Assembly: GCA_016870675.1 (NCBI GenBank)
Contig: VGAU01000030.1
Location: 1-12,302, forward strand
DNA: 12,302 bases
Direction: 5' to 3'
Origin: Actinomycetota bacterium
Lineage (GTDB): Bacteria > Actinomycetota > Humimicrobiia > Humimicrobiales > Humimicrobiaceae
The notes below the pieces were generated by a model, which was given only the letters and a program-made list of their open reading frames with translations, made no database searches and had not been told where the DNA came from. Shown piece after piece: positions 5,748-12,302 of this stretch (position 1 is its first letter; each line of letters opens with the position of its first letter). The position numbers were made by a program, and so were the translations under genes.

Positions 5748-6791
5748 TCAAGGATTTATAACAACCTTTATTGCATCCCCAGCCATCACTATATTAATCC
5801 CTTCTACAATGTTATCTAAAGGGAATTTATGTGTAATGTACTTAGATGCCAATATTTTTTTATTTTCAATTAAATTTATTGCAGTGTGTGAGTGATATCT
5901 ATTGGACGAAAAAGAACCCATTAATCTCGCTTCTTTGTAATGTATTATATTTGTGTCAACATTATCTAAAAATGCATTCTTGGGAAGACCACCAAAATAA
6001 CAGATTTTACCTCTAATACCCACTAAATCTAATGCTAATTTTTGAGCCTCAGGAGAAGAGCAAGCAACTATTACTATATCAATACCCTCATCCTTGGTAA
6101 TTTTACTAATCTCTTTTCTTATATCTATTTCATTTAATATAAAGTAGTTATCTGCATTAAATCTTCTAGCAAGCTCCATTCTTTTTTTAGATTGGTAATT
6201 TGCAATTATAACTTTGCTTGCACCTCTAAGCTTTGATAGCTCAATATGCATGCACCCAATGGGCCCAGCACCTATAATTAATACAGTATCCCCAAACTTT
6301 ACATCTATAAGTTCCTGTGCATTTATGCAACAAGCAAGAGGTTCAACAAGCGACATTTCATCTAAATTAGCATCATTTCTTAATTTTATAATATTACCCT
6401 GCAGAACTGCTTCGCCTGGGATAAGAATATATTCTGCAAATCCACCAGGATAATAATATCCTATAGCTCTTCTATTTATATTACATAAATTTACTCTTCC
6501 ACTTAAACAATACTTACAATAGCCGCAACCTACTTCAGTTGTTATTGCTACCTTATCACCTTTTTTTATATTTTTTACATTTTCTCCAACCTCTTCCACT
6601 ATACCTGAAATTTCATGACCGGTTATGTGAGGTGGTGTTATAGCTCTATGACCACTTTTAAAAATTCTCACATCAGTGCCACAAATAGCACAGGATTTTA
6701 CTCTAACAAGTACTTCGCTTCTACCTGGTATTGGCTTTTTTATTTCTTCTATACGTATATCACCTGGACCATAAAATAATGCTGCTTTCAT
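5748..6791 (-). CDS. Zinc-dependent medium-chain dehydrogenase 1
   Basis: This 347-residue member of the zinc alcohol dehydrogenase family is intact. The catalytic zinc ligands are Cys37 (AICGTD), His59-Glu60 (GHE) and probably Glu150 (VEPLACC). The structural zinc site is Cys89, Cys92, Cys95 and Cys103. The cofactor loop is GAGPIG at 174-179. The end of the second Rossmann strand reads VIIANYQSKKR: Asn198 stands where NAD+-dependent relatives have Asp, and the nearby Lys-Lys-Arg could hold a 2' phosphate, so NADP+ use is possible. The ATG has AAAGG seven bases upstream. It precedes dehydrogenase 2, from which it differs clearly in sequence, so the pair is not a recent duplication. The substrate is probably a sugar or polyol of the operon's pathway. 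Confidence 0.87.
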   Translation of the reverse strand: MKAALFYGPGDIRIEEIKKPIPGRSEVLVRVKSCAICGTDVRIFKSGHRAITPPHITGHEISGIVEEVGENVKNIKKGDKVAITTEVGCGYCKYCLSGRVNLCNINRRAIGYYYPGGFAEYILIPGEAVLQGNIIKLRNDANLDEMSLVEPLACCINAQELIDVKFGDTVLIIGAGPIGCMHIELSKLRGASKVIIANYQSKKRMELARRFNADNYFILNEIDIRKEISKITKDEGIDIVIVACSSPEAQKLALDLVGIRGKICYFGGLPKNAFLDNVDTNIIHYKEARLMGSFSSNRYHSHTAINLIENKKILASKYITHKFPLDNIVEGINIVMAGDAIKVVINP

Positions 6792-6914
6792 ATTGTAACC
6801 TTTATCACACTAATCTTTAATACTTCGTTATTTATAATTTCATCAAAATTATTCTTAAATATAATTTTAAAAAATCAAATTAATAGTTTTTTTCTACATT
6901 TCCATTTTTTATTA

Positions 6915-8072
6915 TTAATCCATATCTATGTCGCATTCTTCTAAATTAAGCGGATATCTTCCACAGTCTTTAATCAAACTTATAAAATAATCATAATTTC
7001 CAGCGGAAACATTCCCTGGAACCGAATGATCAGCACCTGGCATAAATCCCCCACCTTTTGCAGCATTAAGTCTATAAAGTAAATCTTTTTTTATATTATC
7101 TTTTGAACCTGGCAATACATTTAATGCATCCATATTTCCCAAATAAGCAAGTTTATTTTTATATTTTTTCTTTAGTTCAACGGCATCCATACCTGCTTTT
7201 ACTTCTAAAGTATGGTATGCATCTATTCCTGCTTCAATTAAATCATCAAGTATTGCTCTACTATCACCACATCCATGGTAAATAAGAATAGCTCCTCTTT
7301 TATGAAATTCATTGCACATTTTTTTAACCACAGGGTAAAATATTTCTTTCCATAATTTTGGAGAAAAAAGCATACCATTTTTATAAGCTACATCCCCCCA
7401 AATAAATAAACCTTTTATATCCTTAAATTCATCAAGCTGTCTTTCCCCAATTTCTATCATAAAATCGCCAATTCTTTTCACAAATTTCTTTATTTTTTCT
7501 GGGCAGGTAGCTAAATCCATATATACATCTTCAGATCCCCTCATTCTCCATAAAGCTTCATGACCCTCACAAACCGAACCGAATATGCATATTTTATCTT
7601 TAGCTTCTTCTATAGCTTTAGAAAAACTAGGAAGAGGGGTAAATCCATCTCCAGAAATTATATCCTGGCGGGTTTTATAATACCTGTCCTTATCTTTAGG
7701 GTCATCAAATTCAAAACTTTCATATTTATCTGGAGACTTAATGGAGAAATCCAAATATCTTGGCATTGGAGCATAATCAAACTTCTTTAAGGTACAGCCA
7801 AACCCACTCTTCCATACTGTATAATCATCTCCTTTTTCAAGTATTTGGCATGATTTTTTCTTAGGGTCCATGTTAGGGGAAATAACCATCATGTCCATAT
7901 CATAATAGTAGTAGATATTAGTATTACTGGGTAGATTTTTTTCTTTAACCCATCTACTAATAAATTCAGCCCAGAAAAAATCATGAAGAGGTATTCTATC
8001 AGGTTCAATGCATTTTAATGTCTTTGTTACCCTTTCTACTTTTTTCTTAACATCTGATAGATTATATTTCAT
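6915..8072 (-). CDS. UROD/MtaA-family protein A, probable zinc methyltransferase-like
   Basis: This UROD-superfamily protein is 385 residues from the preferred start. It carries ECIEP-like CIEPDRIPLHDFFW at 21-34, the central helix ALWRMRGSEDVYMDL, FIWGDVAYKNGMLFSPKLW (Asp227) at 223-241, the metal-type motif IYHGCGDSRAILDDLIEAG with His266 and Cys268, LAYLGNMDALNVL, and GADHSVPGNVSAGNY with His349 near the end. The His-x-Cys plus a late His or Cys is the ligand pattern of MtaA/CmuA-type methyltransferases rather than of HemE. The frame stays open to an ATG at 8126, but that extension reads FCALSEAKG, a sequence typical of a dispersed repeat. The ATG at 8072 (MKYNLSDV) follows AAAGGAATGGG and is preferred; 8084 is also possible. 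A promoter candidate lies about 70 bases upstream. Confidence 0.82.
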   Translation of the reverse strand: MKYNLSDVKKKVERVTKTLKCIEPDRIPLHDFFWAEFISRWVKEKNLPSNTNIYYYYDMDMMVISPNMDPKKKSCQILEKGDDYTVWKSGFGCTLKKFDYAPMPRYLDFSIKSPDKYESFEFDDPKDKDRYYKTRQDIISGDGFTPLPSFSKAIEEAKDKICIFGSVCEGHEALWRMRGSEDVYMDLATCPEKIKKFVKRIGDFMIEIGERQLDEFKDIKGLFIWGDVAYKNGMLFSPKLWKEIFYPVVKKMCNEFHKRGAILIYHGCGDSRAILDDLIEAGIDAYHTLEVKAGMDAVELKKKYKNKLAYLGNMDALNVLPGSKDNIKKDLLYRLNAAKGGGFMPGADHSVPGNVSAGNYDYFISLIKDCGRYPLNLEECDIDMD

Positions 8073-8081
8073 TTTTATACC

Positions 8082-8116
8082 CATTCCTTTCGCTTCGCTC
8101 AAGGCACAAAACGGGA
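8082..8116. repeat. Possible copy of a short dispersed repeat (ALSEAKG type)
   Basis: The minus strand reads TGCCTTGAGCGAAGCGAAAG, which translates to CALSEAKG in the frame of the gene just downstream. I recall very similar GAGCGAAGCGAAGG-containing units scattered through intergenic DNA of several uncultured bacterial lineages. The unit is richer in G and C than its surroundings and interrupts the AT-rich leader of UROD protein A, where its end supplies the AAAGG ribosome-binding bases. The claim of repetition cannot be tested inside this window, which has a single copy. Confidence 0.35.
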
Positions 8117-8139
8117 TGAAAACCATTGTCCTTAAGCAT

Positions 8140-8167
8140 ATTTTATTTTATAAATATATATTGCCAA
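8140..8167 (-). promoter_or_regulatory. Sigma-A-type promoter candidate for UROD protein A
   Basis: The minus strand shows TTGGCA (8162-8167), a 16-base spacer and TAAAAT (8140-8145), each one base from consensus. Transcription would begin near 8132, giving a leader of about 60 bases before the ATG at 8072. It would allow the UROD and dehydrogenase genes to be expressed apart from the transporter genes upstream. Confidence 0.45.
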
Positions 8168-8260
8168 TTTGATTTTCTTTCAGACTTAATCTCCCTACAG
8201 AAAAATAATTAAAAAAATTATTAAATTTTTATTAAATTCATATTTTAAAAAAGGTAATAT

Positions 8261-8346
8261 TTAAGACCATTTGTATTTAACATCTAAATAGGTTGGGAAC
8301 TTATCAGTTTTCCTGACCATATATCTAGGTATATTAATACCAATAT
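8261..8346 (-). pseudogene. Unidentified coding-like fragment
   Basis: In the 250-base gap between the mutarotase and UROD protein A, the minus strand is open from about 8346 to a TAA at 8261-8263 and reads IGINIPRYMVRK, then TDKFPTYLDVKYKWS. Its mixed, charged and aromatic composition looks like protein rather than random AT-rich DNA, which would give mostly Lys, Asn, Ile and stops. An ATG at 8320 could start a 19-residue peptide but has no ribosome site. I do not recognise the family. It may be the tail of a gene lost from the operon, as happened at 4479-4615. Confidence 0.3.
8328..8345. promoter_or_regulatory. GGTAT-N4-ATACC site sharing a 13-mer with 10695-10707
   Basis: GGTATATTAATACC at 8328-8341 has inverted arms GGTAT and ATACC around ATTA. 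The 13-mer ATTAATACCAATA (8333-8345) occurs again, in the same orientation, inside the stem-loop at 10680-10717, where it likewise follows GGTAT. Both copies lie in gaps just after a gene end in the same array. It could be an operator for a local regulator or an RNA-processing signal. The overlap is seen directly; the role is inference. Confidence 0.35.
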
Positions 8347-8377
8347 ATTATATAGTGAGACTCAATAATTAATTATC

Positions 8378-8701
8378 CTAATCCTGGTGAAAAACTTCTT
8401 CCATTTCAGCCCACCATTCTCCTTTTTTTCGAGTATCTAATGGTTCTTGCATAGGCATACAAACATCCCACCATTCCTGTGTTGTTGAATCAGCTGCCAT
8501 TTTTGCCATATCGGATTCATAATTTTTACCTATATACTCAAAATAGCTAAAAAGATATCCATCCTTATGGAAAATGGAATAATTTATTATATTACATTCA
8601 GTTATCATCTTTGCTACCTCTGGCCAAATATTTGCGTGTATTTTCTTATATTCTTCTAACTTTTTAGTTTTTATTTTAATTACTGAACCATATCTCTTCA
8701 C
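8378..8701 (-). CDS. rhaM: L-rhamnose mutarotase-like protein
   Basis: This 107-residue protein belongs to the RhaM/YiiL family of small dimeric alpha-beta barrels that interconvert the alpha and beta anomers of L-rhamnose or related 6-deoxy sugars in the cytoplasm. The family residues line up by number with E. coli RhaM: Tyr18 (EEYKK), His22 (IHANIWPE), Tyr41 (INYSIF), and the Trp pair 77-78 (QEWWDVCMP). The C-terminus EMEEVFHQD also matches (ELQEVFYL). Length is normal at about 104. The start is GTG at 8701 with GGGGAGG five bases upstream. It sits after the permease genes and before the UROD and dehydrogenase genes, so the imported sugar is probably a 6-deoxyhexose or a derivative. Related family members act on L-fucose, so the exact sugar stays open. 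Confidence 0.87.
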   Translation of the reverse strand: MKRYGSVIKIKTKKLEEYKKIHANIWPEVAKMITECNIINYSIFHKDGYLFSYFEYIGKNYESDMAKMAADSTTQEWWDVCMPMQEPLDTRKKGEWWAEMEEVFHQD

Positions 8702-8785
8702 TAATACCTCCCCTCACAATAAAGTTTACAACTTAATAAAAATATATCTTAACATGAAGCCTATTCAATTATTTCAAGCAGTTTT

Positions 8786-9661
8786 TTATCCTTTTACAGC
8801 TCCTAATGTTAAACCCTTAACTAAGTTACGCTGAACTAATATTACAAATATAATTGCTGGTATTAGCATAATCACAGACATTGCACACATACCCCTCCAA
8901 TCAGAAACAAACTCACCGGTAAAATCAAATAATCCTACAGGGAAAGTCTTCGATGCAGTGGTTCGCGTGATAACACTAGCTATAGCAAATTCATTCCAAG
9001 ATGTAAGAAAAGCAAATATTCCACTAGCTCCAATTCCTGGCAATATTAATGGCAAATTTACTTTTAAAAATGCTCCCCACCTAGAGCAACCATCAATAAA
9101 TGCTGCATCATTTAATTCTTTAGGTATTTCTCCAAAAAACCCTGTCATTAACCATACCGTAAAAGGAATATTCATAGCAGTATATGCAATAATTAGCCCA
9201 TATATCTTGTCTGAAAATCCTACTCTTGTAAATAAAATTAGTAGTGGAAGGCTAAGTGCTATCCCAGGAACTGCTCTTGCTAACATAAAGCTTAAAAAAA
9301 TACTGTCTTTTCCCTTAAATTTAAAACTTGAGAAGATAAATGCTGCAAGCGTGCCAATGAACAAGGCTAAAAATGTGCTTGCAACAGATGCTATTATGGA
9401 GTTTCGAGCATAATCCATAAAAGGTACGGAGTGCCCAAAGCCAAATTCTCCAGCAGATTCAACGTAACCTAGTAAAGCTGCGTAAGAACTAAAACTTAGA
9501 TCTTGAGGCATCCATACAGGTGGTCGTGCATTTATTTCAATATTTGGACGCATAGATGTTAAAACTATCCAAAGTGCAGGCATGAAAAAAATTAAGAGTA
9601 CTATAATTAATATAATATTGGATAAAGTATATTTTGATTTTACATATTTTTTTCTTTTCAT
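8786..9661 (-). CDS. Sugar ABC transporter permease 2 (MalG-type)
   Basis: This 291-residue inner-membrane protein is the second permease of a family-1 (CUT1-type) carbohydrate importer. After a basic cytoplasmic start (MKRKKYVKSK) comes helix 1 (about 13-36), a loop with RPNIEINARPPVW, and five further hydrophobic segments between about 86 and 280. The EAA loop that docks on the ATPase is EIPKELNDAAFIDGCSRW (178-195) continuing to PLILPG. SWNEF (221-225) and the ending LVKGLTLGAVKG are typical. It begins five bases after the stop of permease 1, so the two are coexpressed. No ATPase gene is present in the window, so the importer must borrow an ATPase encoded elsewhere. It is complete, in contrast to the MalG-type stumps at 1591-1912. 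Confidence 0.93.
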   Translation of the reverse strand: MKRKKYVKSKYTLSNIILIIVLLIFFMPALWIVLTSMRPNIEINARPPVWMPQDLSFSSYAALLGYVESAGEFGFGHSVPFMDYARNSIIASVASTFLALFIGTLAAFIFSSFKFKGKDSIFLSFMLARAVPGIALSLPLLILFTRVGFSDKIYGLIIAYTAMNIPFTVWLMTGFFGEIPKELNDAAFIDGCSRWGAFLKVNLPLILPGIGASGIFAFLTSWNEFAIASVITRTTASKTFPVGLFDFTGEFVSDWRGMCAMSVIMLIPAIIFVILVQRNLVKGLTLGAVKG

Positions 9662-9666
9662 ATTTT

Positions 9667-10578
9667 CTAAGTCTTTCTTGCTTTTAATAAATTTCTAAAA
9701 AGATAAAATGTAAATGCAAATGATAATAAAACTACAATAAATGACATTGAACATCCTAAAGCAAATTTTTGACTTACAAAAGCTAGTCTATAAACATAAG
9801 TCCATATAAGTTCTGTTCTATGAGCAGGCCCTCCACCTGTCATAATACTTACTAAATCATATGCCTTTGCTATATCAAGTGACCTAACTGCCATAGCAAT
9901 AAAAATAAAAGGGGAAATAGAAGGAATAGTAATATAACGGAATTTATGCCACTCTGAAGCCCCATCAACATCAGCAGCTTCAAATATTTCTTGTGGTATT
10001 GACACAATACCTGCTAGAAATATTATTACCATAAAAGGAGTGCTCATCCAAATTTCTGCAATAATAATTGTAATAAAGCCCAGTGGCTTTTGAACTAACC
10101 AAGGAATAATTACTGGATGGCCTGTTATTGAATATAAAATATTGTTTATAAGTCCAACCTGGTCATTAAAAAACCACTTAAATTGAAAACCTACTAAAAT
10201 AGGGGCAAACATCATAGGCATCATCATTATCGTACGTAGAATACTCTGTACACGAATTACATGGGACATCATGTTAGCAATAATAAGTCCCAAAATAAAC
10301 TCTACATTAACAGCAACAGCAATATATATAATGGTTTTACCAAATGATTGCCAGAATATGGAGTTTTTAAAAAGAGATATATAATTATTGATACCAGTAA
10401 AATTATAACCTGTAGATTTCAGTAATGTAAAATCTGTAAAACTTAAAAATAAAGAATATATCATAGGAATTCCTACCACAAATAAGATTATTAAAACCGC
10501 AGGTAGGAGTAACACTACAGGTAAATACTTAGACTCATCCAGTAAAAGTTTATAATTTTTAATATTCTTTTCTAAAAT
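9667..10578 (-). CDS. Sugar ABC transporter permease 1 (MalF-type)
   Basis: This inner-membrane permease partners permease 2. Counting from the GTG at 10515 it has helix 1 (about 1-25, ending in SLFLSFTDF), GINNYISLF, further helices from 60, the EAA loop SIPQEIFEAADVDGASEW (172-189) continuing to ITIPSISPF, and TGGGPAHRTELIWTYVY near the end. The GTG has no Shine-Dalgarno and would cut off the basic cytoplasmic start. The frame continues upstream with LEKNIKNYKLLLDESKYLP, typical of MalF N-termini, to an ATT at 10576-10578 that has GAGGG seven bases before it. An ATT start is rare. The alternative is a lost T in the run at 10574-10577, which would connect to the ATG at 10592. I therefore give 10578 as the start with low certainty; the product itself is clear. 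Confidence 0.88.
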   Translation of the reverse strand: MLEKNIKNYKLLLDESKYLPVVLLLPAVLIILFVVGIPMIYSLFLSFTDFTLLKSTGYNFTGINNYISLFKNSIFWQSFGKTIIYIAVAVNVEFILGLIIANMMSHVIRVQSILRTIMMMPMMFAPILVGFQFKWFFNDQVGLINNILYSITGHPVIIPWLVQKPLGFITIIIAEIWMSTPFMVIIFLAGIVSIPQEIFEAADVDGASEWHKFRYITIPSISPFIFIAMAVRSLDIAKAYDLVSIMTGGGPAHRTELIWTYVYRLAFVSQKFALGCSMSFIVVLLSFAFTFYLFRNLLKARKT

Positions 10579-10679
10579 ACTATTTCCCTCATTATCTTTC
10601 TTATACCTAAATTTATAACTTATTAGAAATTAATTACTATATTAAGTTTATTCTAATTAATAATTTGCAAATACTATTA

Positions 10680-10717
10680 TTTTGGTTGGTATTGATTAAT
10701 ACCAATACCAACCAAAA
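10680..10717 (-). terminator. Large intercistronic stem-loop after the binding-protein gene
   Basis: TTTTGGTTGGTATTG (10680-10694) and its exact complement (10703-10717) form a perfect 15-base-pair stem with an 8-base loop, starting 28 bases after the stop of the binding-protein gene. A shorter alternative pairing, TTGGTATT/AATACCAA with a 4-base loop, shares part of it. No clear U-run follows, so it is more likely a partial attenuator or a 3'-end stabiliser that keeps the binding-protein mRNA more abundant than the permease mRNA, as described for maltose-type operons. Confidence 0.6.
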
Positions 10718-10745
10718 CTTTTCCTTATTTTAACTTATAATCCTA

Positions 10746-12161
10746 TTAGTAGTAACCTGCTTCAGACATCATTTGTTCGACGGCAGCAGCAGCTTCATCT
10801 AATCCAGCCTTAGGTTCCTTATCTCCCAATATTATTGCTTGTACTATTGGGTATACAATATCGGAGGCAGGAAGCCATTGTGCTACAAGTGGAGGTGTTC
10901 TAAAATCCTCAGCAGCCTGTAATTTGGCTAATTCCAGTCTCTTAACTGCAAGAGGGTCGTCACTTACTCCAGCTTCTTCGATTATTGTGTCCCATACAGA
11001 GTTACGAGTAACCAGGATTCCCATTTTAGCTTCAGTATATTGCTGATCATAATTTGTTAAAAATTTAATTAATGCTACAGCTGCTGGGATATTTTTACAT
11101 GCTTTAGTAATTGAGAATGAATGTTGACCAGCCCATCCACCATGTATTCCTCCATCTCCCATGGGTTGCCTTGCAATATCAAATTCTCCTGCAACCTTAC
11201 TTGCCTCTGGATCCTGGAAGTAACTATACCAACCATACCATTCAGTATACATAGCAATAATTCCAGTTACCCAGTTCTGTGCTACATCTTCCCATACGAA
11301 ACTGGTCATTCCAGGAGGCATCGCACCAGCGGCGTATAAGTCCCTTAGCATAGTTACAGCTTTTACTCCTGCTTCACTATTGAATCCAGGTTTCCAATTT
11401 TCATCAAAGAATTGCCCACCTTCACTAGTAAGTATTTCATAGAATCGTCCGGTAAGTGCCTCTTCTTTACCAGCAAATTCAGTTGCATACACGCCTGCAG
11501 GCAGTATTTTTTGTAGACCTAATGCAGTTTCTTTAAATTCATCCCATGTTTCAGGGACTTTCAGATCAGCTCCAGTTTCCTCTTTAAATTTTGCCTGCAT
11601 ATCAGGATCTTCAAAAATATCTGTACGATAATGCAAACAACTAACATCAAAATGTCTTGGAATAATCCATAGATGCCCATCTCTTTTACCAGAATCTAAA
11701 ATCATGGGAATAAAGTCAGAAAGCTCTTCTTCAGTCCAATAATCTTCTAAAGGGATTATTCCATCTGTGTCAATATACTGAGTAAAGAAACTCGAATGAT
11801 CCCAGCATACATCATAATCAACAGTTCCAGCTGCAAAATCAGTTTTTAGTTTCTTATCAATCTGAAATCCATCACCCTTAAATACAATTTCTACTTTTGC
11901 ACCTGTTTCTTCTTCGAATTTTGGAATTGCTTTATATATCTCCTCATAATTTGCACCACCGATAAAAGCACACTTAATAGTTACACCTTCTAAAGAAACT
12001 TCTTCAGCTTCTTCGGCAGGTGCAGCTTCTTCAGCTTCTTCGGCAGGTGCAACTTCTTCTGCTGCTGGTTTTGCTTCCTTCTTACAGCCTGCAAGTGAAA
12101 AAGTTGCTATCATAGATACAGTAAGTAGCATTATAAGTAACCACAATAATGACTTTTTCAT
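10746..12161 (-). CDS. Sugar ABC transporter substrate-binding lipoprotein
   Basis: This 471-residue extracytoplasmic protein is the family-1 solute-binding component of the importer. The start is a lipoprotein signal peptide (MKKSLLWLLIMLLTVSMIAT) with lipobox LAGC and lipidated Cys26. Residues 30-54 are an Ala/Pro/Glu linker with two copies of APAEEAEE, which holds the binding domain away from the membrane. The mature domain begins around 60 (VTIKCAFIGG) and shows PKFEEETGAKVEIVFKGDGF, DYDVCWD, the hinge-region TWDEFKETALGLQ and many aromatic residues (WYGWYSYF, GGWAGQHSF) suited to stacking against sugars. It starts at an ATG nine bases after AGGAGG. It is the first gene of the array; a stem-loop separates it from permease 1. 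The sugar is not deducible from this sequence alone; the operon suggests a deoxyhexose or its derivative. Confidence 0.94.
   Translation of the reverse strand: MKKSLLWLLIMLLTVSMIATFSLAGCKKEAKPAAEEVAPAEEAEEAAPAEEAEEVSLEGVTIKCAFIGGANYEEIYKAIPKFEEETGAKVEIVFKGDGFQIDKKLKTDFAAGTVDYDVCWDHSSFFTQYIDTDGIIPLEDYWTEEELSDFIPMILDSGKRDGHLWIIPRHFDVSCLHYRTDIFEDPDMQAKFKEETGADLKVPETWDEFKETALGLQKILPAGVYATEFAGKEEALTGRFYEILTSEGGQFFDENWKPGFNSEAGVKAVTMLRDLYAAGAMPPGMTSFVWEDVAQNWVTGIIAMYTEWYGWYSYFQDPEASKVAGEFDIARQPMGDGGIHGGWAGQHSFSITKACKNIPAAVALIKFLTNYDQQYTEAKMGILVTRNSVWDTIIEEAGVSDDPLAVKRLELAKLQAAEDFRTPPLVAQWLPASDIVYPIVQAIILGDKEPKAGLDEAAAAVEQMMSEAGYY
12004..12057. repeat. 27-base tandem repeat in lipoprotein linker
   Basis: Two adjacent copies of a 27-base unit containing CTTCGGCAGGTGCA (at 12011 and 12038) encode the nine-residue repeat APAEEAEE plus Ala or Val. 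Such units expand and contract by slippage and change only the length of the surface linker behind the lipid anchor. Confidence 0.7.
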
Positions 12162-12302
12162 TTCTTTTTTCCTCCTATCATATTATAGATTATTGATAAT
12201 TCTCTAATAAATTTCTAATTATCACCCCCTTATAAATGTTTTTCTATCGACATTTAAATCTTTTTATCTCCTACCTCCTCTCTGTTGATTAGAATATTTT
12301 TT
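12162..12302 (-). promoter_or_regulatory. Leader of the operon: ribosome site, inverted repeats, tiny ORF
   Basis: AGGAGG at 12171-12176 is the ribosome site of the binding-protein gene. TATAAT (12182-12187) is too close to it to be a useful -10 box. GATAATT (12195-12201) and AATTATC (12217-12223) form a 7-base inverted repeat, and AAATGT (12234-12239) with ACATTT (12250-12255) form a 6-base one; either may be an operator. A seven-residue ORF, MSIEKHL, begins with the ATG at 12254 downstream of a GGAGGTAGGAG, and a second ribosome-site-like GGGGGTGAT lies at 12221-12229. No complete promoter is convincing and the true one may lie beyond the right edge. Confidence 0.3.

Noticed and set aside
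6915..8126. The longer start of UROD protein A at 8126
   Set aside because: The extra residues read FCALSEAKG, a repeat-like sequence, and the ATG at 8126 has no Shine-Dalgarno, while 8072 and 8084 do better.
8958..9413. A 151-codon plus-strand open frame
   Set aside because: It lies entirely antisense to permease 2, whose motifs are complete, and it resembles no known protein.
12182..12187. TATAAT as the -10 box of the operon
   Set aside because: Transcription would start inside the ribosome site, and no good -35 lies at the correct distance.
1..12302. CRISPR arrays, tRNA or rRNA genes
   Set aside because: No regularly spaced repeats, tRNA-like cloverleaf or conserved ribosomal RNA stretch was seen on either strand.

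Overview
The window is AT-rich bacterial DNA. It has good Shine-Dalgarno sites (AGGAGG, GGAGG, GAGGG), no RNA genes, and a lipoprotein with a long Ala/Pro/Glu linker. The gene content (sugar ABC importer, several uroporphyrinogen-decarboxylase-family proteins, zinc dehydrogenases) fits an anaerobic heterotroph such as Atribacterota or a low-GC Firmicute. That placement is a guess from style, not proof.

Layout. Positions 1-117 hold a decayed glycerol-kinase-like fragment. Positions 193-740 hold an intact RelB/DinJ-YafQ type toxin-antitoxin pair on the minus strand. Positions 756-2004 have no intact gene but are full of remnants: a frameshifted IS91-like transposase, the C-terminus of a tyrosine recombinase, the C-terminus of another transposase, and the joined stumps of two sugar ABC permeases. 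Positions 2005-12161 are one minus-strand array of nine intact genes. In transcription order it reads: lipoprotein sugar-binding protein, permease 1, permease 2, L-rhamnose-mutarotase-like protein, UROD-family protein A, zinc dehydrogenase 1, zinc dehydrogenase 2, UROD-family protein B, and the divergent UROD-like protein C. A piece of a fourth UROD paralogue lies between dehydrogenase 2 and protein B.

How the genes may work together. The importer would bring in a sugar. The mutarotase points to a 6-deoxyhexose such as L-rhamnose or L-fucose, or a derivative. The two dehydrogenases would oxidise it. The UROD-family proteins are not haem enzymes by context; two keep the His-x-Cys motif seen in zinc/corrinoid methyltransferases of this superfamily, so removal of an O-methyl group from a methylated deoxysugar is a testable but unproven idea. 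No importer ATPase, kinase, aldolase, corrinoid protein or regulator is encoded here.

Regulation is suggested by a large stem-loop between the binding-protein and permease genes, a good promoter candidate before UROD protein A, and a 13-base motif shared by two intergenic gaps.
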